NCBI RefSeq assembly: GCF_026341515.1
Contig: NZ_JAPEOK010000001.1
Span: 2,418,001-2,482,000 of the forward strand
Reading direction: 5' to 3'
DNA length: 64,000 bases
Source of the DNA: Streptomyces sp. NBC_00878
GTDB taxonomy: Bacteria; Actinomycetota; Actinomycetes; Streptomycetales; Streptomycetaceae
Shown here: positions 52,784-62,162 of the stretch, in pieces
How positions within the stretch are numbered: the stretch's first letter is position 1
How the letters are laid out: every line of letters begins with the position of its first letter
Notes under the pieces: model-generated
What the model was told of the DNA's origin: nothing
Database searches by the model: none
What the model saw: only the letters and a program-made list of their open reading frames with translations
Made by a program: the position numbers and the translations under genes

Positions 52784-53677
52784 TCAGGTCCGACGGTAGC
52801 GGCTGAAGAGGAACCCGGCTTCCTCCAGTAGAGACGTCAGCTCGAACCGCCTCGGCACCGCCACCGGGGGGCCGCCGGCGATGCGCTGGGCGTCGCCCGC
52901 GGTGAGCATCGGGGACAGGGTCAGACAGAGCTCGTCGAGAACCCCGGCCGCGACGAACTGGCCGAGCAGCCGGGGCCCGCCCTCGGTCAGGAGCCGGTAC
53001 AGACCCCTGTCGGCGAGCTCACGTACGGCCCGGGCCGGGTCCACGCCCGTGCCGTCCCCGGCGATCACGACCTGTGCGCCCGCCTTCTCGGCGGTGGCGA
53101 TCCGGTCGGGGGCGGCCCCGGCCCCGGTGAGCACGAGCGTGGGGACCAGCGGCGAGGTGAACAGCGGCAGCGAGTAGTCCAGGTCCAGGCTCGCGCTCAC
53201 CACCGCGATCGCCGGGGCCGGGCCCTGCCCCGCCGCCTCCCTCAGCGCGGCGAAGTCCTCCCGCGCGCGTGCCGGGCGGTAACCCTCCTGGCGTACGGTT
53301 TCCGCACCGACCACCACGACGTCCGCGAGCCCCCGCAGCGTGCCGAAGATCCGCATGTCGGCGGCGCTGGAGATGGGCTGCGAACGCCCGTCGTGCGCGG
53401 CGGCGCCGTCGAGCGTGGACACCATGTTGGCTCGCAGCCAGGGCTGCCGCCGCGAGGCGCCCGACGGTCCCGAGCCGTCCGGCGGACCGGAGGCGCCCGA
53501 CGGACCCGACGACCCCGACGACCCCGACGGATAGGCATACGCCTCCGCCAGTTCCTCCAGCCCCCACTCCCGGTCGACCCCGTCGACCCCCTCCGCACCG
53601 GCCCGGCCGGCCGTACCAGGGGCCTCATCCGAGGCCCGAGCTGCTGTCTCGTCAGTCACAGGGAACAGGCGTCGCAT
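52784..53677 (-). CDS. pyrimidine reductase family protein (RibD C-terminal domain)
   Basis: A 297-residue DHFR-fold reductase of the RibD-C family. It has RANMVSTLDGAAAHDGRSQP near residue 82, VVVVGAETVRQEGYRPAR near 115 and LLTEGGPRLLGQFVAAGVLD near 235. It would reduce a pyrimidine-like compound with NADPH; it lacks the deaminase domain. Residues about 50-75 are a Gly/Ser/Pro repeat (SGSSGSSGPSGASGPP). It diverges from zapE over only 37 bp. Confidence 0.85.
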   Translation of the reverse strand: MRRLFPVTDETAARASDEAPGTAGRAGAEGVDGVDREWGLEELAEAYAYPSGSSGSSGPSGASGPPDGSGPSGASRRQPWLRANMVSTLDGAAAHDGRSQPISSAADMRIFGTLRGLADVVVVGAETVRQEGYRPARAREDFAALREAAGQGPAPAIAVVSASLDLDYSLPLFTSPLVPTLVLTGAGAAPDRIATAEKAGAQVVIAGDGTGVDPARAVRELADRGLYRLLTEGGPRLLGQFVAAGVLDELCLTLSPMLTAGDAQRIAGGPPVAVPRRFELTSLLEEAGFLFSRYRRT

Positions 53678-53714
53678 GTCGTGCAGTCTGGCACGAGCCG
53701 TACAGTAGGGAACC

Positions 53715-54869
53715 GTGTCAGCCTCCACCACCGCCTCCGGTCTCGGCTCCATAGCCGACGCGGCGCCGTCGTCCCTGTGCGCCCGCGAGCCGCACGTCCC
53801 CGCGGACCGGCTGGTCGCCGAGATGGTGCCGCCGCCGCGCTTCGACTCGGTCCGCTTCGCCACGTACATTCCGGACCCGAACCAGCCCAGCCAGACCGAG
53901 GCCGTCCGCGTCCTCGACGGCTTCGCGGCGGGTCTCGGCCGGGCACCGGCCACCGGTTCCGGAAAGAAAAAGGCGCGAAGCGCTTCCTTGGAAGGGCGGG
54001 GGCGGGAGACGGGCGGGCGCGGCTTCCTCGGCTTCGGGAAGAAGGCCGCGAAGGCCCCGGCCGGCTCCCGCGGTGTCTACCTCGACGGCGGCTACGGCGT
54101 CGGCAAGACACACCTCCTCGCCTCCCTCTGGCACGCGAACCCGGCCGAGCCCTCCCTCAAGGCCTTCGGCACGTTCGTGGAGCTGACGAACCTGGTCGGC
54201 GCCCTCGGTTTCCAGAAGACCGTGCAGACACTGAGCGGGCACCGGCTGCTCTGCATCGACGAGTTCGAGCTCGACGACCCCGGCGACACCGTCCTCGTGT
54301 CCAGCCTGCTGGGCAGGCTCGTCGAGGCGGGTGTGGCGCTCGCCGCGACCTCCAACACCCTGCCGGGCAAGCTCGGCGAGGGCCGGTTCGCCTCGGTCGA
54401 CTTCCTGCGCGAGATCCAGGGCCTGTCGGCGCACTTCCGGTCACTGCGCATCGACGGCGAGGACTACCGCCACCGCGGGCTGCCCGACGCCCCGGCCCCG
54501 TACTCCGACGAGCAGGTCACGAAGGCCGCGTACGCGACGCCGGGGGCCTCGCTCGACGACTTCCCGCATCTGCTCGACCACCTGGCCCGGGTCCACCCCA
54601 GCCGGTACGGCGCGCTGACCGACGGGGTCACGGCGGTCTGCCTCACGGACATACAGCCCGTCCCGGACCAGTCGACCGCGCTGCGGCTCGTCGTCCTCGC
54701 CGACCGTCTGTACGACCGCGAGGTGCCGGTACTCGCCTCGGGGCGGCCCTTCGACCAACTGTTCAGCGAGGAAATGCTGAACGGCGGCTACCGCAAGAAG
54801 TACTTCCGCGCGATCTCACGGCTCACGGCGCTGGCACGGGACGCGAAGGACCTCGTAAAGGCGCAATGA
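53715..54869 (+). CDS. zapE: cell division protein ZapE (AFG1-like P-loop ATPase)
   Basis: A 384-residue AAA-type ATPase. The Walker A is GGYGVGKTHLLASLWH near residue 117, Walker B is LLCIDEFELDD near 175, and the sensor-like SNTLPGKLGEGRF follows near 215. ZapE/AFG1 proteins are linked to Z-ring or membrane-protein turnover. The GTG start at 53715 follows AGTAGGG. The region after it (54870-55112) holds short direct repeats and a weak hairpin but no gene. Confidence 0.9.
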   Translation: MSASTTASGLGSIADAAPSSLCAREPHVPADRLVAEMVPPPRFDSVRFATYIPDPNQPSQTEAVRVLDGFAAGLGRAPATGSGKKKARSASLEGRGRETGGRGFLGFGKKAAKAPAGSRGVYLDGGYGVGKTHLLASLWHANPAEPSLKAFGTFVELTNLVGALGFQKTVQTLSGHRLLCIDEFELDDPGDTVLVSSLLGRLVEAGVALAATSNTLPGKLGEGRFASVDFLREIQGLSAHFRSLRIDGEDYRHRGLPDAPAPYSDEQVTKAAYATPGASLDDFPHLLDHLARVHPSRYGALTDGVTAVCLTDIQPVPDQSTALRLVVLADRLYDREVPVLASGRPFDQLFSEEMLNGGYRKKYFRAISRLTALARDAKDLVKAQ

Positions 54870-55112
54870 ACGGCTGAACGGCTGAACGGCCTCGTGAAGG
54901 AGTGAACCAGTCCCCCGTATCAAGGCCGTCGAATCAAGGCCGCCGAATCGGGGCCGTTTTTCGGTCTGTTTCCGGCCCGCATTCGATGCTCTTCAGCCCT
55001 CTTCAGGCTCTCTTCAGGGTGAAACGCTACGTTAACCCTGCAAACAAGTTCCCGCGTTAACGTACCTGTCAGCGTGAGAGCACCCGACCCGACGTCGGCC
55101 GAGAGGGGGCGC

Positions 55113-55487
55113 ATGTCACGAGGTAAGACGACCCGGATCCTGTTCGCCCTGCTCTCCGTCGTCCTGCTCGCCCTGCCCCTCTCCACGCCCGCTTCGGCGT
55201 TCGCTTCCGCGCACGTGACCCATGTCATGGGCCCCAAGAGCGAGGCCGAGTTCGTCACTTGTGACGAGGCCCTGCACCCGGGCGGTCCGACGGGTCCCCT
55301 GCGGACCCGTGACCGGATCCGCGTCGCGGACCAGGTCTCCCAGTCACCCGCGCGTTCGTTGCTCTGCAAGGACCCCGCGACCTACGACGACGACCCGTCG
55401 CACGTCGCCGCTCCCGCGGCGCACCACCGTACGACGAGATCGTCAACAGCCCATTCCGCGGCGGCACTTCAAGTGTTCCGCTGCTGA
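55113..55487 (+). CDS. small secreted hypothetical protein
   Basis: A 124-residue protein with a signal peptide (ILFALLSVVLLALPLSTPAS, cleaved near ASA-FA). The mature part of about 95 residues has four cysteines (FVTCDE, LLCKDP and a terminal C among them). ATG 55113 follows GAGAGGGGG; GTG 55074 would put the signal too far in. It precedes the carbonic anhydrase by 158 bp. Function unknown. Confidence 0.65.
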   Translation: MSRGKTTRILFALLSVVLLALPLSTPASAFASAHVTHVMGPKSEAEFVTCDEALHPGGPTGPLRTRDRIRVADQVSQSPARSLLCKDPATYDDDPSHVAAPAAHHRTTRSSTAHSAAALQVFRC

Positions 55488-55644
55488 CCCGACCCCCCAC
55501 CGGGCACGAAGCGACTCCGACCTGACCCGCCCTCACCACGCCACGTCCGCCGAGCGCGTCGACGTGGGGTCATGTCGCCGTACCCGCATGCGCTCCGTTT
55601 TTGTACGCCGACGCGCCCCCGGGCGCGCCAGGAGGAACAGACAC

Positions 55645-56235
55645 ATGCAGCCCCTCATCGATCACGCACGCTCCTTTCGCGCGCGGTCCGCGGACCGCGC
55701 GGAGGAGTTCGCCCGCCTCGCCGAAGGCCAGTCCCCGCAGGTCCTGTTCATCACCTGCTCCGACTCCCGGGTCGTCCCGGCCCTGATCACCGGAGCCCGG
55801 CCCGGTGAACTCTTCGAACTGCGCACGGCGGGCAACATCGTCCCCCCGCACACCTCCTCGCAGCCCACCAGCGAGGCGGCCACCATCGAGTACGCGGTGG
55901 AGGTGCTCGGGGTCGCGGACATCGTCGTCTGCGGCCACTCCCACTGCGGTGCCGTCGGCGCGCTGGTGCGCGGCGACGACCTGACGGCCGTTCCGGCCGT
56001 ACGCGACTGGCTCGCGCACTCGACTCCCCGCCCCGAAGGCGCTGTTGAGGACCCGTCCGTCGCCGAGGCCGTGCGGAGCCACATACTCACCCAGCTCCTG
56101 CGACTGCGCTCCTACCCGTGCGTGGCACGGCGTCTGACGGATGGTCAACTGCGCCTGCACGGCTGGTTCTACGAGGTGCACACCGGCTCCGTCCTGGCGC
56201 ACGACGTGCGCTCCGACTCCTTCGAGGAGCTGTGA
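55645..56235 (+). CDS. beta-class carbonic anhydrase
   Basis: A 196-residue zinc enzyme interconverting CO2 and bicarbonate. Zinc ligands are Cys38 (FITCSDSRV), His98 and Cys101 (VCGHSHCGAV), with the Asp40-Arg42 dyad in CSDSR. AGGAGGAACAG precedes ATG 55645. The long upstream frame overlaps the previous gene and is discarded. It sits 8 bp before a SulP transporter gene, a common bicarbonate-handling pair. Confidence 0.93.
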   Translation: MQPLIDHARSFRARSADRAEEFARLAEGQSPQVLFITCSDSRVVPALITGARPGELFELRTAGNIVPPHTSSQPTSEAATIEYAVEVLGVADIVVCGHSHCGAVGALVRGDDLTAVPAVRDWLAHSTPRPEGAVEDPSVAEAVRSHILTQLLRLRSYPCVARRLTDGQLRLHGWFYEVHTGSVLAHDVRSDSFEEL

Positions 56236-56243
56236 GCGACGCG

Positions 56244-57782
56244 ATGAACACTCCCACGAGCAACCACCCCACAAGCAAGCGCCCCGCAAACAACCGCCCC
56301 ACAAACAACCGAATGAGCCCGGGCAACCGAATGAAGTTCCCCCGACTGCGGCAGGACTTCGCCGCCTCGCTCGTCGTCTTCCTCGTCGCTCTGCCGCTGT
56401 GCGTGGGCGTGGCGGTGGCGTCGGGCGTGCCCGCCGAACTCGGCCTGGTCACCGGCATCGTGGGCGGCCTCGTCACCGGACTGCTGCCCGGCAGCAGCCT
56501 TCAGGTCTCGGGTCCGGCCGCGGGTCTGACCGTGCTGGTCTTCGAGGCGGTACGCGAGTACGGACTGCCCGCGCTCGGTGTCATCGTGCTGGCCACGGGT
56601 CTGATCCAAGTCGCCATGGGCGCCCTGAAGTTGGGGCGCTACTTTCGGGCCATCTCGGTGGCCGTCGTCGAAGGCATGCTGGCCGGGATCGGGCTCGTCC
56701 TGATCTCGGGGCAGCTCTACTCCGTGGCGGGCACGGAGGCGCCCGCCTCGGGGCTGGGCAAGCTGGCCGGGCTGCCGGGTCTGGTCGCCGACTCCGCCGG
56801 GTCCACCGAGGCGCTGGCCTCGTTCGGGCTCGGGGTCGGCACCATCGCCGTACTCGTCCTGTGGAAGCGGCTGCCGAAGAAAGTGCGTACGGTCCCGGGG
56901 GCGCTCGCCGCGGTCGCGCTGGCCACCCTCGTGACGCTCGTGTTCAGCCTGCCCGTGGCGACCGTCGAGGTGAAGGGCCTGCTCGACTCGATCCAGCTGC
57001 CGGGCCTCGATGCCTTCGGCGAGCTGGCGAGCGTGGGCATGCTCGGCACGATTCTGGCCTTCGTACTGATCGCCTCGGCGGAGTCGCTGTTCAGCGCCGC
57101 CGCCGTGGACCGGCTGCACGACGGACCGCGTACCGAGTACGACAAGGAACTGATGGCGCAGGGCGCGGGCAACACGGTCTGCGGGCTCCTCGGCGCCCTG
57201 CCGATGACCGCGGTGATCGTGCGCAGCGCGGCGAACGTACAGGCGGGCGCGCTGACGAAGGCGTCCCGGGTGATGCACGGTATGTGGCTGCTGCTGTTCG
57301 CGGCGCTGCTGCCGGCCGTGCTGGCCTACATCCCGCTGCCGGCCCTCGCGGGCATCCTGGTGCACGCGGGCTGGAAGCTGATCCCGCTGCGCGAGATCGC
57401 GTCGCTGTGGCGCGAGCACCGGGGCGAGGCGCTGATCCTCGTCGTCACGGCCGGGTCGATCGTCGCGGTGAGCATGTTCGAGGGGGTTCTGATCGGACTC
57501 GCCCTCGCGGTCGCCAAGACGGCCTGGGAGGCCTCGCACCTCAAGCTGGAGGTCATCGACAAGGGAGCGGGCCCCGTGCAGGCGTACCTGTCGGGCAACG
57601 CCACGTTCCTGCGGCTGCCGAAGATCCTCGACAACCTGGAGGCACTGCCCCAGGACCGGCCGGTCGAACTGGACCTCTCCGGGCTGCACCACCTGGACCA
57701 CGCGTGCCGAACGGCCCTGGAGAACTGGGCGGAGCGGCACAGCGCGACGGGCACGGAACCGGTGAAGGTCACGGCTCCCTAG
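56244..57782 (+). CDS. SulP/SLC26 family anion transporter
   Basis: A 512-residue membrane protein with 10-12 helices and SulP motifs: VVFLVALPLCVGVAVASGVP near residue 45 and GLVTGIVGGLVTGLLPGSSL following. A shortened STAS-like C-terminus (VELDLSGLHHLDHACRTALE) closes it. It likely imports bicarbonate, given the linked carbonic anhydrase, rather than sulfate. The polar N-terminus has NHPTSKRPANNRPTNNR repeats. ATG 56244 is used; GTG 56232 overlaps the upstream stop, and ATG 56331 would begin nearer the first helix. Confidence 0.88.
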   Translation: MNTPTSNHPTSKRPANNRPTNNRMSPGNRMKFPRLRQDFAASLVVFLVALPLCVGVAVASGVPAELGLVTGIVGGLVTGLLPGSSLQVSGPAAGLTVLVFEAVREYGLPALGVIVLATGLIQVAMGALKLGRYFRAISVAVVEGMLAGIGLVLISGQLYSVAGTEAPASGLGKLAGLPGLVADSAGSTEALASFGLGVGTIAVLVLWKRLPKKVRTVPGALAAVALATLVTLVFSLPVATVEVKGLLDSIQLPGLDAFGELASVGMLGTILAFVLIASAESLFSAAAVDRLHDGPRTEYDKELMAQGAGNTVCGLLGALPMTAVIVRSAANVQAGALTKASRVMHGMWLLLFAALLPAVLAYIPLPALAGILVHAGWKLIPLREIASLWREHRGEALILVVTAGSIVAVSMFEGVLIGLALAVAKTAWEASHLKLEVIDKGAGPVQAYLSGNATFLRLPKILDNLEALPQDRPVELDLSGLHHLDHACRTALENWAERHSATGTEPVKVTAP

Positions 57783-57828
57783 TCCCCCGTAGCCCCCTGA
57801 GCAGGCACGATAGCCGCCTGAGCAGGCA

Positions 57829-57866
57829 GGAACGGCCCGAGGCTCGACCGAGCCCCGGGCCGTTCC
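57829..57866. terminator. strong hairpin terminator after the SulP gene
   Basis: GGAACGGCCCG pairs with CGGGCCGTTCC, and an inner GGCTC/GAGCC stem leaves a 4-nt loop with one mismatch. It is preceded by two CCTGAGCAGGCA direct copies (57796 and 57817). No long T-tract, as is usual in Streptomyces. Confidence 0.75.
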
Positions 57867-57949
57867 GCTGCCGGAACTCGGGCGTATCGTTGAAATAGCC
57901 ATATAAGCGGCGACTCGATCGACAGAGGGCGCGGAGGCAGGGGGTCGTC

Positions 57950-58942
57950 ATGGTCGAAGAACTCGTGGTCGCGGCGGTGACGGTCGTGTCCGCCGGAGTC
58001 GTGTACGTCGCGGCGGCGGCACGGATCGTCAAGCAGTACGAACGCGGAGTGGTCCTCCGGCTCGGACGGCTGCGCGGTGACCCTCGCTCTCCGGGGTTCA
58101 CGATGGTCGTCCCCGGGGTCGACCGGTTGCACAAGGTGAACATGCAGATCGTGACGATGCCCGTGCCCGCACAGGAGGGCATCACCCGGGACAACGTCAC
58201 GGTGCGTGTCGACGCGGTCGTCTACTTCAAGGTGGTCGACGCGCCGAGCGCGATCATCCGGGTCGAGGACTACCGCTTCGCGGTCTCGCAGATGGCACAG
58301 ACGTCACTGCGTTCGATCATCGGCAAGAGCGACCTCGACGACCTCCTGTCGAACCGCGAGAAGCTCAACCAGGGCCTGGAGCTGATGATCGACAGCCCCG
58401 CCGTGGACTGGGGCGTCTCCATCGACCGCGTCGAGATCAAGGACGTATCGCTGCCGGAGACGATGAAGCGGTCGATGGCCCGGCAGGCCGAGGCCGACCG
58501 TGAGCGCCGGGCACGGATCATCAACGCCGACGCGGAACTCCAGGCGTCGAAGAAGCTGGCGGATGCCGCCGGGGTCATGGCCGAGCAGCCCGCCGCACTC
58601 CAACTCCGGCTGCTGCAGACCGTGGTGGCGGTCGCGGCCGAGAAGAACTCGACACTCGTCCTGCCCTTCCCGGTCGAGCTGCTGCGGTTCCTGGAACGGG
58701 CACAGCAGCCGAACGAGCCCCAAGGAACGACCGACGGGCAGACGGCAATCCAGCCCGAGGGACAGGCGGCGATCCAGCCCGCCGGACAGGCGGCAGACCA
58801 GCCCGACAGACAGACGACAGATCGGCCCGACAGACAGACGACAGATCGGCCCGACAGACAGACGCAAGACCGGCCCAACGGGCAGACGCAAGACCAGGAC
58901 GGGCCAACTCTCCCGCCATCCGGGTCATCTGACGGTCCGTAA
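57950..58942 (+). CDS. SPFH/band 7 domain protein (slipin/stomatin type)
   Basis: A 330-residue membrane-anchored protein. An N-terminal helix (residues 5-25) leads into an SPFH domain (IVKQYERGVVLRLGRLRGDP; VRVDAVVYFKVVDAPSAIIR; LRSIIGKSDLDDLLSNREKL) and a coiled coil near 180-215. The tail after residue 255 is Gln/Asp-rich with DRPDRQTT and EGQAAIQP-like repeats not seen in the family core. It scaffolds membrane microdomains; usual NfeD partner is not adjacent. Confidence 0.88.
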   Translation: MVEELVVAAVTVVSAGVVYVAAAARIVKQYERGVVLRLGRLRGDPRSPGFTMVVPGVDRLHKVNMQIVTMPVPAQEGITRDNVTVRVDAVVYFKVVDAPSAIIRVEDYRFAVSQMAQTSLRSIIGKSDLDDLLSNREKLNQGLELMIDSPAVDWGVSIDRVEIKDVSLPETMKRSMARQAEADRERRARIINADAELQASKKLADAAGVMAEQPAALQLRLLQTVVAVAAEKNSTLVLPFPVELLRFLERAQQPNEPQGTTDGQTAIQPEGQAAIQPAGQAADQPDRQTTDRPDRQTTDRPDRQTQDRPNGQTQDQDGPTLPPSGSSDGP

Positions 58943-59039
58943 GAACGCCACAGCTACGCGCGTGGTTCACGTGCCTGGGGTCGCGTGATACACACAGGCG
59001 GATCACATTCTCCTGTCCGCCAACAGGAAGGTCTGTCAC

Positions 59040-60437
59040 ATGTCTGCTTCTCGCATGCCCGCAACACGACGCGAGGTGCTCGCCCGCTCCGGTGCCCTGG
59101 GAGTTGGCATCGCGTTCACGGGAGCGATGTCGGAGCTCTTCACCGGCACAGCCACCGCGCTGGGCCACACCGGATACGGCCCCCTGGTCCCCGACCCGGA
59201 CGGCCTGCTGGATCTGCCGGAAGGTTTCCGCTACCGGGTGCTCTCGCGCGAGGGCGACCAACTGCGCTCCGGCGAGGGCCGGGTGCCGAGCAACCACGAC
59301 GGTATGGCCGCGTTCGCCGGACGGTCCGGCTCCGGCGACAGACACGGCCGCGTCGTCCACCTGGTCCGCAACCACGAGAACCGCAACACCGGCCGCATCC
59401 CGGTCCCGACGATCGAGGGCCTCACCTATGACCCGATGGGCAAGGGCGGCTGTACGTCGCTGACGGTCGACGCGCGCGGGAACGTACTCGACGAGCGGGT
59501 CGCGATCGCCGGTACGGCCGTCAACTGCGCGGGCGGGCCCACCCCTTGGGGCACCTGGCTCACCTGCGAGGAGACCGAGGACAAGGCCGGTACGAACGGC
59601 TACACCAAGGATCACGGCTTCATCTTCGAGGTCGACCCGGCGCATCCGCACCGCACGGGCGCGGTCCCCCTCACCGCGATGGGCCGCTTCCAGCACGAGG
59701 CGATCGCCGTCGACCCGAAGCGCGGCATCGTCTACGAGACCGAGGACGCCTTCGAGAGGCCCTTCGGCCTCTTCTACCGCTTCCTGCCCAACAAGCCGGA
59801 GGGCGGCCTGGGTTCGCTCCGCGCGGGCGGCCGGCTCCAGGCGATGCGCGTGCCGGGCGTACCGGACCTCTCCTCGATCCAGGAGACGGGCGCATCCTTC
59901 GACGGCATCGAGTGGGTGGACGTCCCCGACCCGCTCGCCGCCCAAACCGCCATCCGCTTCCAGGACTTCGGCCCGAAGGGCATCACCCACGCCCAGAAGC
60001 TGGAGGGCTGCTACTGGGGCGGCAGGTCCGTCTACTTCGTCTCGTCCTTCGCGCACAGCAGCGCGGGTTCGGCCGCCGACCACTTCGGCCAGATCTGGCG
60101 GTACGACCCCGACGCCCGCCGACTCACCCTGGTGATCGTCTTCGGCCCGGACACGGACGTACAGCTGCCCGGCGAGTCCCCGGACAACATCTGCCTCGCA
60201 CCCAGCGGCGGCCTGATGGTCTGCGAGGACGGCGGGGGCGTACAGCACGTGTACGGCGTGACGCGGCGCGGCGAGGTGTACGCGATGGCCCGCAACCGGC
60301 AGAACATCGGTACGCCGGACGCGCCCGAGTGGGGCGAGTTCGCGGGCGTCACCTTCTCGCCCGACGGCAGGACGATGTACGTGAACTGCTACACGCCGGG
60401 GACGACGTTCGCGGTGACGGGCCCCTGGCGGAGGTAG
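59040..60437 (+). CDS. PhoX family (DUF839) secreted phosphatase, Tat-exported
   Basis: A 465-residue protein. The Tat signal is TRREVLARSGALGVGIAF with cleavage near ATALG. The beta-propeller body has RVVHLVRNHENRNTGRIP, GTWLTCEETEDKAG, RFQHEAIAVDPKRGIVYETE and PDNICLAPSGGLMVCEDGGG, all PhoX marks for calcium/iron binding. It releases phosphate from organic esters outside the cell. AGGAAGG precedes ATG 59040. It converges on the ATPase gene with a 25-bp gap. Confidence 0.9.
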   Translation: MSASRMPATRREVLARSGALGVGIAFTGAMSELFTGTATALGHTGYGPLVPDPDGLLDLPEGFRYRVLSREGDQLRSGEGRVPSNHDGMAAFAGRSGSGDRHGRVVHLVRNHENRNTGRIPVPTIEGLTYDPMGKGGCTSLTVDARGNVLDERVAIAGTAVNCAGGPTPWGTWLTCEETEDKAGTNGYTKDHGFIFEVDPAHPHRTGAVPLTAMGRFQHEAIAVDPKRGIVYETEDAFERPFGLFYRFLPNKPEGGLGSLRAGGRLQAMRVPGVPDLSSIQETGASFDGIEWVDVPDPLAAQTAIRFQDFGPKGITHAQKLEGCYWGGRSVYFVSSFAHSSAGSAADHFGQIWRYDPDARRLTLVIVFGPDTDVQLPGESPDNICLAPSGGLMVCEDGGGVQHVYGVTRRGEVYAMARNRQNIGTPDAPEWGEFAGVTFSPDGRTMYVNCYTPGTTFAVTGPWRR

Positions 60438-60462
60438 CAACCGGCAGGTCACCTGCGGCACC

Positions 60463-60894
60463 TCACCTGGGGCAGTTCACGTCCGCCCAGACCGTCTTGC
60501 GGGGCGCCGGGCCGGGCTCGACGCCCCAGCGGTCGGCGAGGGCGGACACGATCAGCAGGCCGCGGCCGTGTTCGCCCTCCGGGCTCGCGGGGCCCGTGGC
60601 GAGCTGCCGTTCCGGGTGGGTGTCCGTGACCTCGATCCGCAGCACACCTTCTGCCGTACGGAGAGTCAGGCGCAGCTCGAAGTCCCGTCCGGGTACGCGG
60701 CCGTGGAGCACGGCGTTCGCGGCCAGCTCGGCGACGATCGCCTCCGCGTTGTCGGACGGGACGTCCCACTCCGTCAGCTGGTGCACCGCGAGAAGCCGGG
60801 CGAGGCGGGCGCCCCGCCGGGTGGACGAGAAGCGCTGTGTGAACACACGTACGGTAGCGGGAGGTTGGGGGGTGGTGGCTCTCATGGCCATCAC
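60463..60894 (-). CDS. ATP-binding protein, anti-sigma/HATPase_c type (WhiJ-cluster ATPase)
   Basis: A 143-residue GHKL ATPase of the RsbW/SpoIIAB-like group. The N box is AIVAELAANAVLHG, with LRIEVTDTHPERQL and GRGLLIVSALADRWGV as G1 and G2 boxes. Together with the HTH regulator and DUF397 protein encoded next door it makes the three-part WhiJ-like set common in streptomycetes. It is divergent from the regulator gene. Confidence 0.87.
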   Translation of the reverse strand: MMAMRATTPQPPATVRVFTQRFSSTRRGARLARLLAVHQLTEWDVPSDNAEAIVAELAANAVLHGRVPGRDFELRLTLRTAEGVLRIEVTDTHPERQLATGPASPEGEHGRGLLIVSALADRWGVEPGPAPRKTVWADVNCPR

Positions 60895-61043
60895 GGTGCC
60901 GGGCCGGTGAGCGGTCTGACCAGGCCTACGGCGTGTACGGCGGGCGAGCGTACATGCGTGTTCGGTGGACAGTACGCGTAACGTTCCGTGACCCTGGGTG
61001 AGTTGAGCGCGGGGAGATGCAACTCACCAGGAGGTAGGCGCGG

Positions 61044-61865
61044 ATGACAGGTGACTGGGAGCCGGACCCGTCCGACAGCCTGAAGACGTTCGGGGCGTTT
61101 GTGCAAGGGCTGCGGGAGCATGCGGGGTTCACTCGTGAGGAGTTCGCGCGGTTGGTCCGCTTCTCGGTGCACACGGTGACGTCGATCGAACTGGGCCGCC
61201 GAATGCCGGACAGCGAGTTCATCGAGCGGGCGGAGGCGGCACTGGGCAACACGGGTGCGCTGCGCAGAGCGGCCAAGCATTTGTCGCGGCAACCGGGGTT
61301 GGCCTCCTGGTTCCGGCGGTGGGCGAGCTTGGAGGGGCAGGCGGTGAGCTTGTGTACGTATGAATGCCGCCTGGTGCCCGGCCTCCTCCAATCGGAGGCA
61401 TACGTAAGGGCGGTGTGCGACAACGACATTCCTCCGGTGCCCGACGACGAGCTGGAAGCTCTGGTCTCGGCACGAATGGAGCGACAGAAACTGCTTCGCG
61501 AGAAGCCCCGGACGACGTTCGACTTCGTCATCGAGGAAACCCTCTTCGTACGGCGTATCGGCGGCGTGGAAGTGACGCGTGGGCTGCTCGATCACGTCCT
61601 CGCCTTCTGCGCCTTGCGCAACGTAACGCTTCAGATCATGCCGTTAGCGAGCGAGCACCACGCCTGCCTGGCCGGGCCATTGCAACTGCTGGAGACTCCG
61701 GACGGCAAGTGGCAGGCCTACGCCGAGGGACAGGAGAGCGGTCGACTGATCACTGACCGGAAAGAGGTCAGCAGGCTCCAGATGCGCTATGCGAGACTGC
61801 GTTCGCAGGCCCTCTCCCCGCAGGATTCGGTGGGCCTGCTGGAGCGGATGCGAGGAGCGCTGTGA
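61044..61865 (+). CDS. XRE family regulator with DUF5753 (WhiJ-like)
   Basis: A 273-residue regulator: HTH_31-type DNA-binding domain at about 12-75 (AGFTREEFARLVRFSVHTVT) and the DUF5753 domain at 95-270 (LVPGLLQSEAYVRAV; MERQKLLREKP; FVIEETLFVRRIGG). WhiJ-like proteins pair with DUF397 partners to tune development. It contains an in-frame TTA leucine codon at 61644-61646, so translation should depend on the bldA tRNA. It overlaps the DUF397 gene by 4 bp. Confidence 0.9.
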   Translation: MTGDWEPDPSDSLKTFGAFVQGLREHAGFTREEFARLVRFSVHTVTSIELGRRMPDSEFIERAEAALGNTGALRRAAKHLSRQPGLASWFRRWASLEGQAVSLCTYECRLVPGLLQSEAYVRAVCDNDIPPVPDDELEALVSARMERQKLLREKPRTTFDFVIEETLFVRRIGGVEVTRGLLDHVLAFCALRNVTLQIMPLASEHHACLAGPLQLLETPDGKWQAYAEGQESGRLITDRKEVSRLQMRYARLRSQALSPQDSVGLLERMRGAL

Positions 61866-62104
61866 ACACAACCGACCTAGCCTGGTTCAAGAGCAGCTAC
61901 AGCAGCGCCCAAGGAGACAGTTGCATAGAAGTCGCCCTCAGCTGGCGCAAGTCCTCCTACAGCAGCGCCCAGGGCGACGACTGCGTTGAGGTCGCCGCCT
62001 GCCCCTCCACCATCCACGTCCGCGACTCCAAGGCAGCCGAGGGCCCCGCCCTCACCCTCTCTCCCGGTGCCTGGACGGCCTTCGTCGCGCACGCTCGGCG
62101 ATAA
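61862..62104 (+). CDS. DUF397 protein with internal duplication
   Basis: An 80-residue partner of the WhiJ-like regulator. The DUF397 opening occurs twice: WFKSSYSSAQGDSCIEVA (residues 8-25) and WRKSSYSSAQGDDCVEVA (28-45). The normal ending IHVRDSKAAEGPALTLSPGA follows. Typical DUF397 proteins have one copy in about 60-65 residues, so the extra 20 residues are a duplication. GTG 61862 overlaps the regulator stop. Confidence 0.88.
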   Translation: MNTTDLAWFKSSYSSAQGDSCIEVALSWRKSSYSSAQGDDCVEVAACPSTIHVRDSKAAEGPALTLSPGAWTAFVAHARR

Positions 62105-62162
62105 AGTTAAGTAGACTTACCAAATCAGCCAACGGGTGCCATGAATGCGTGAGAATGGCGGG

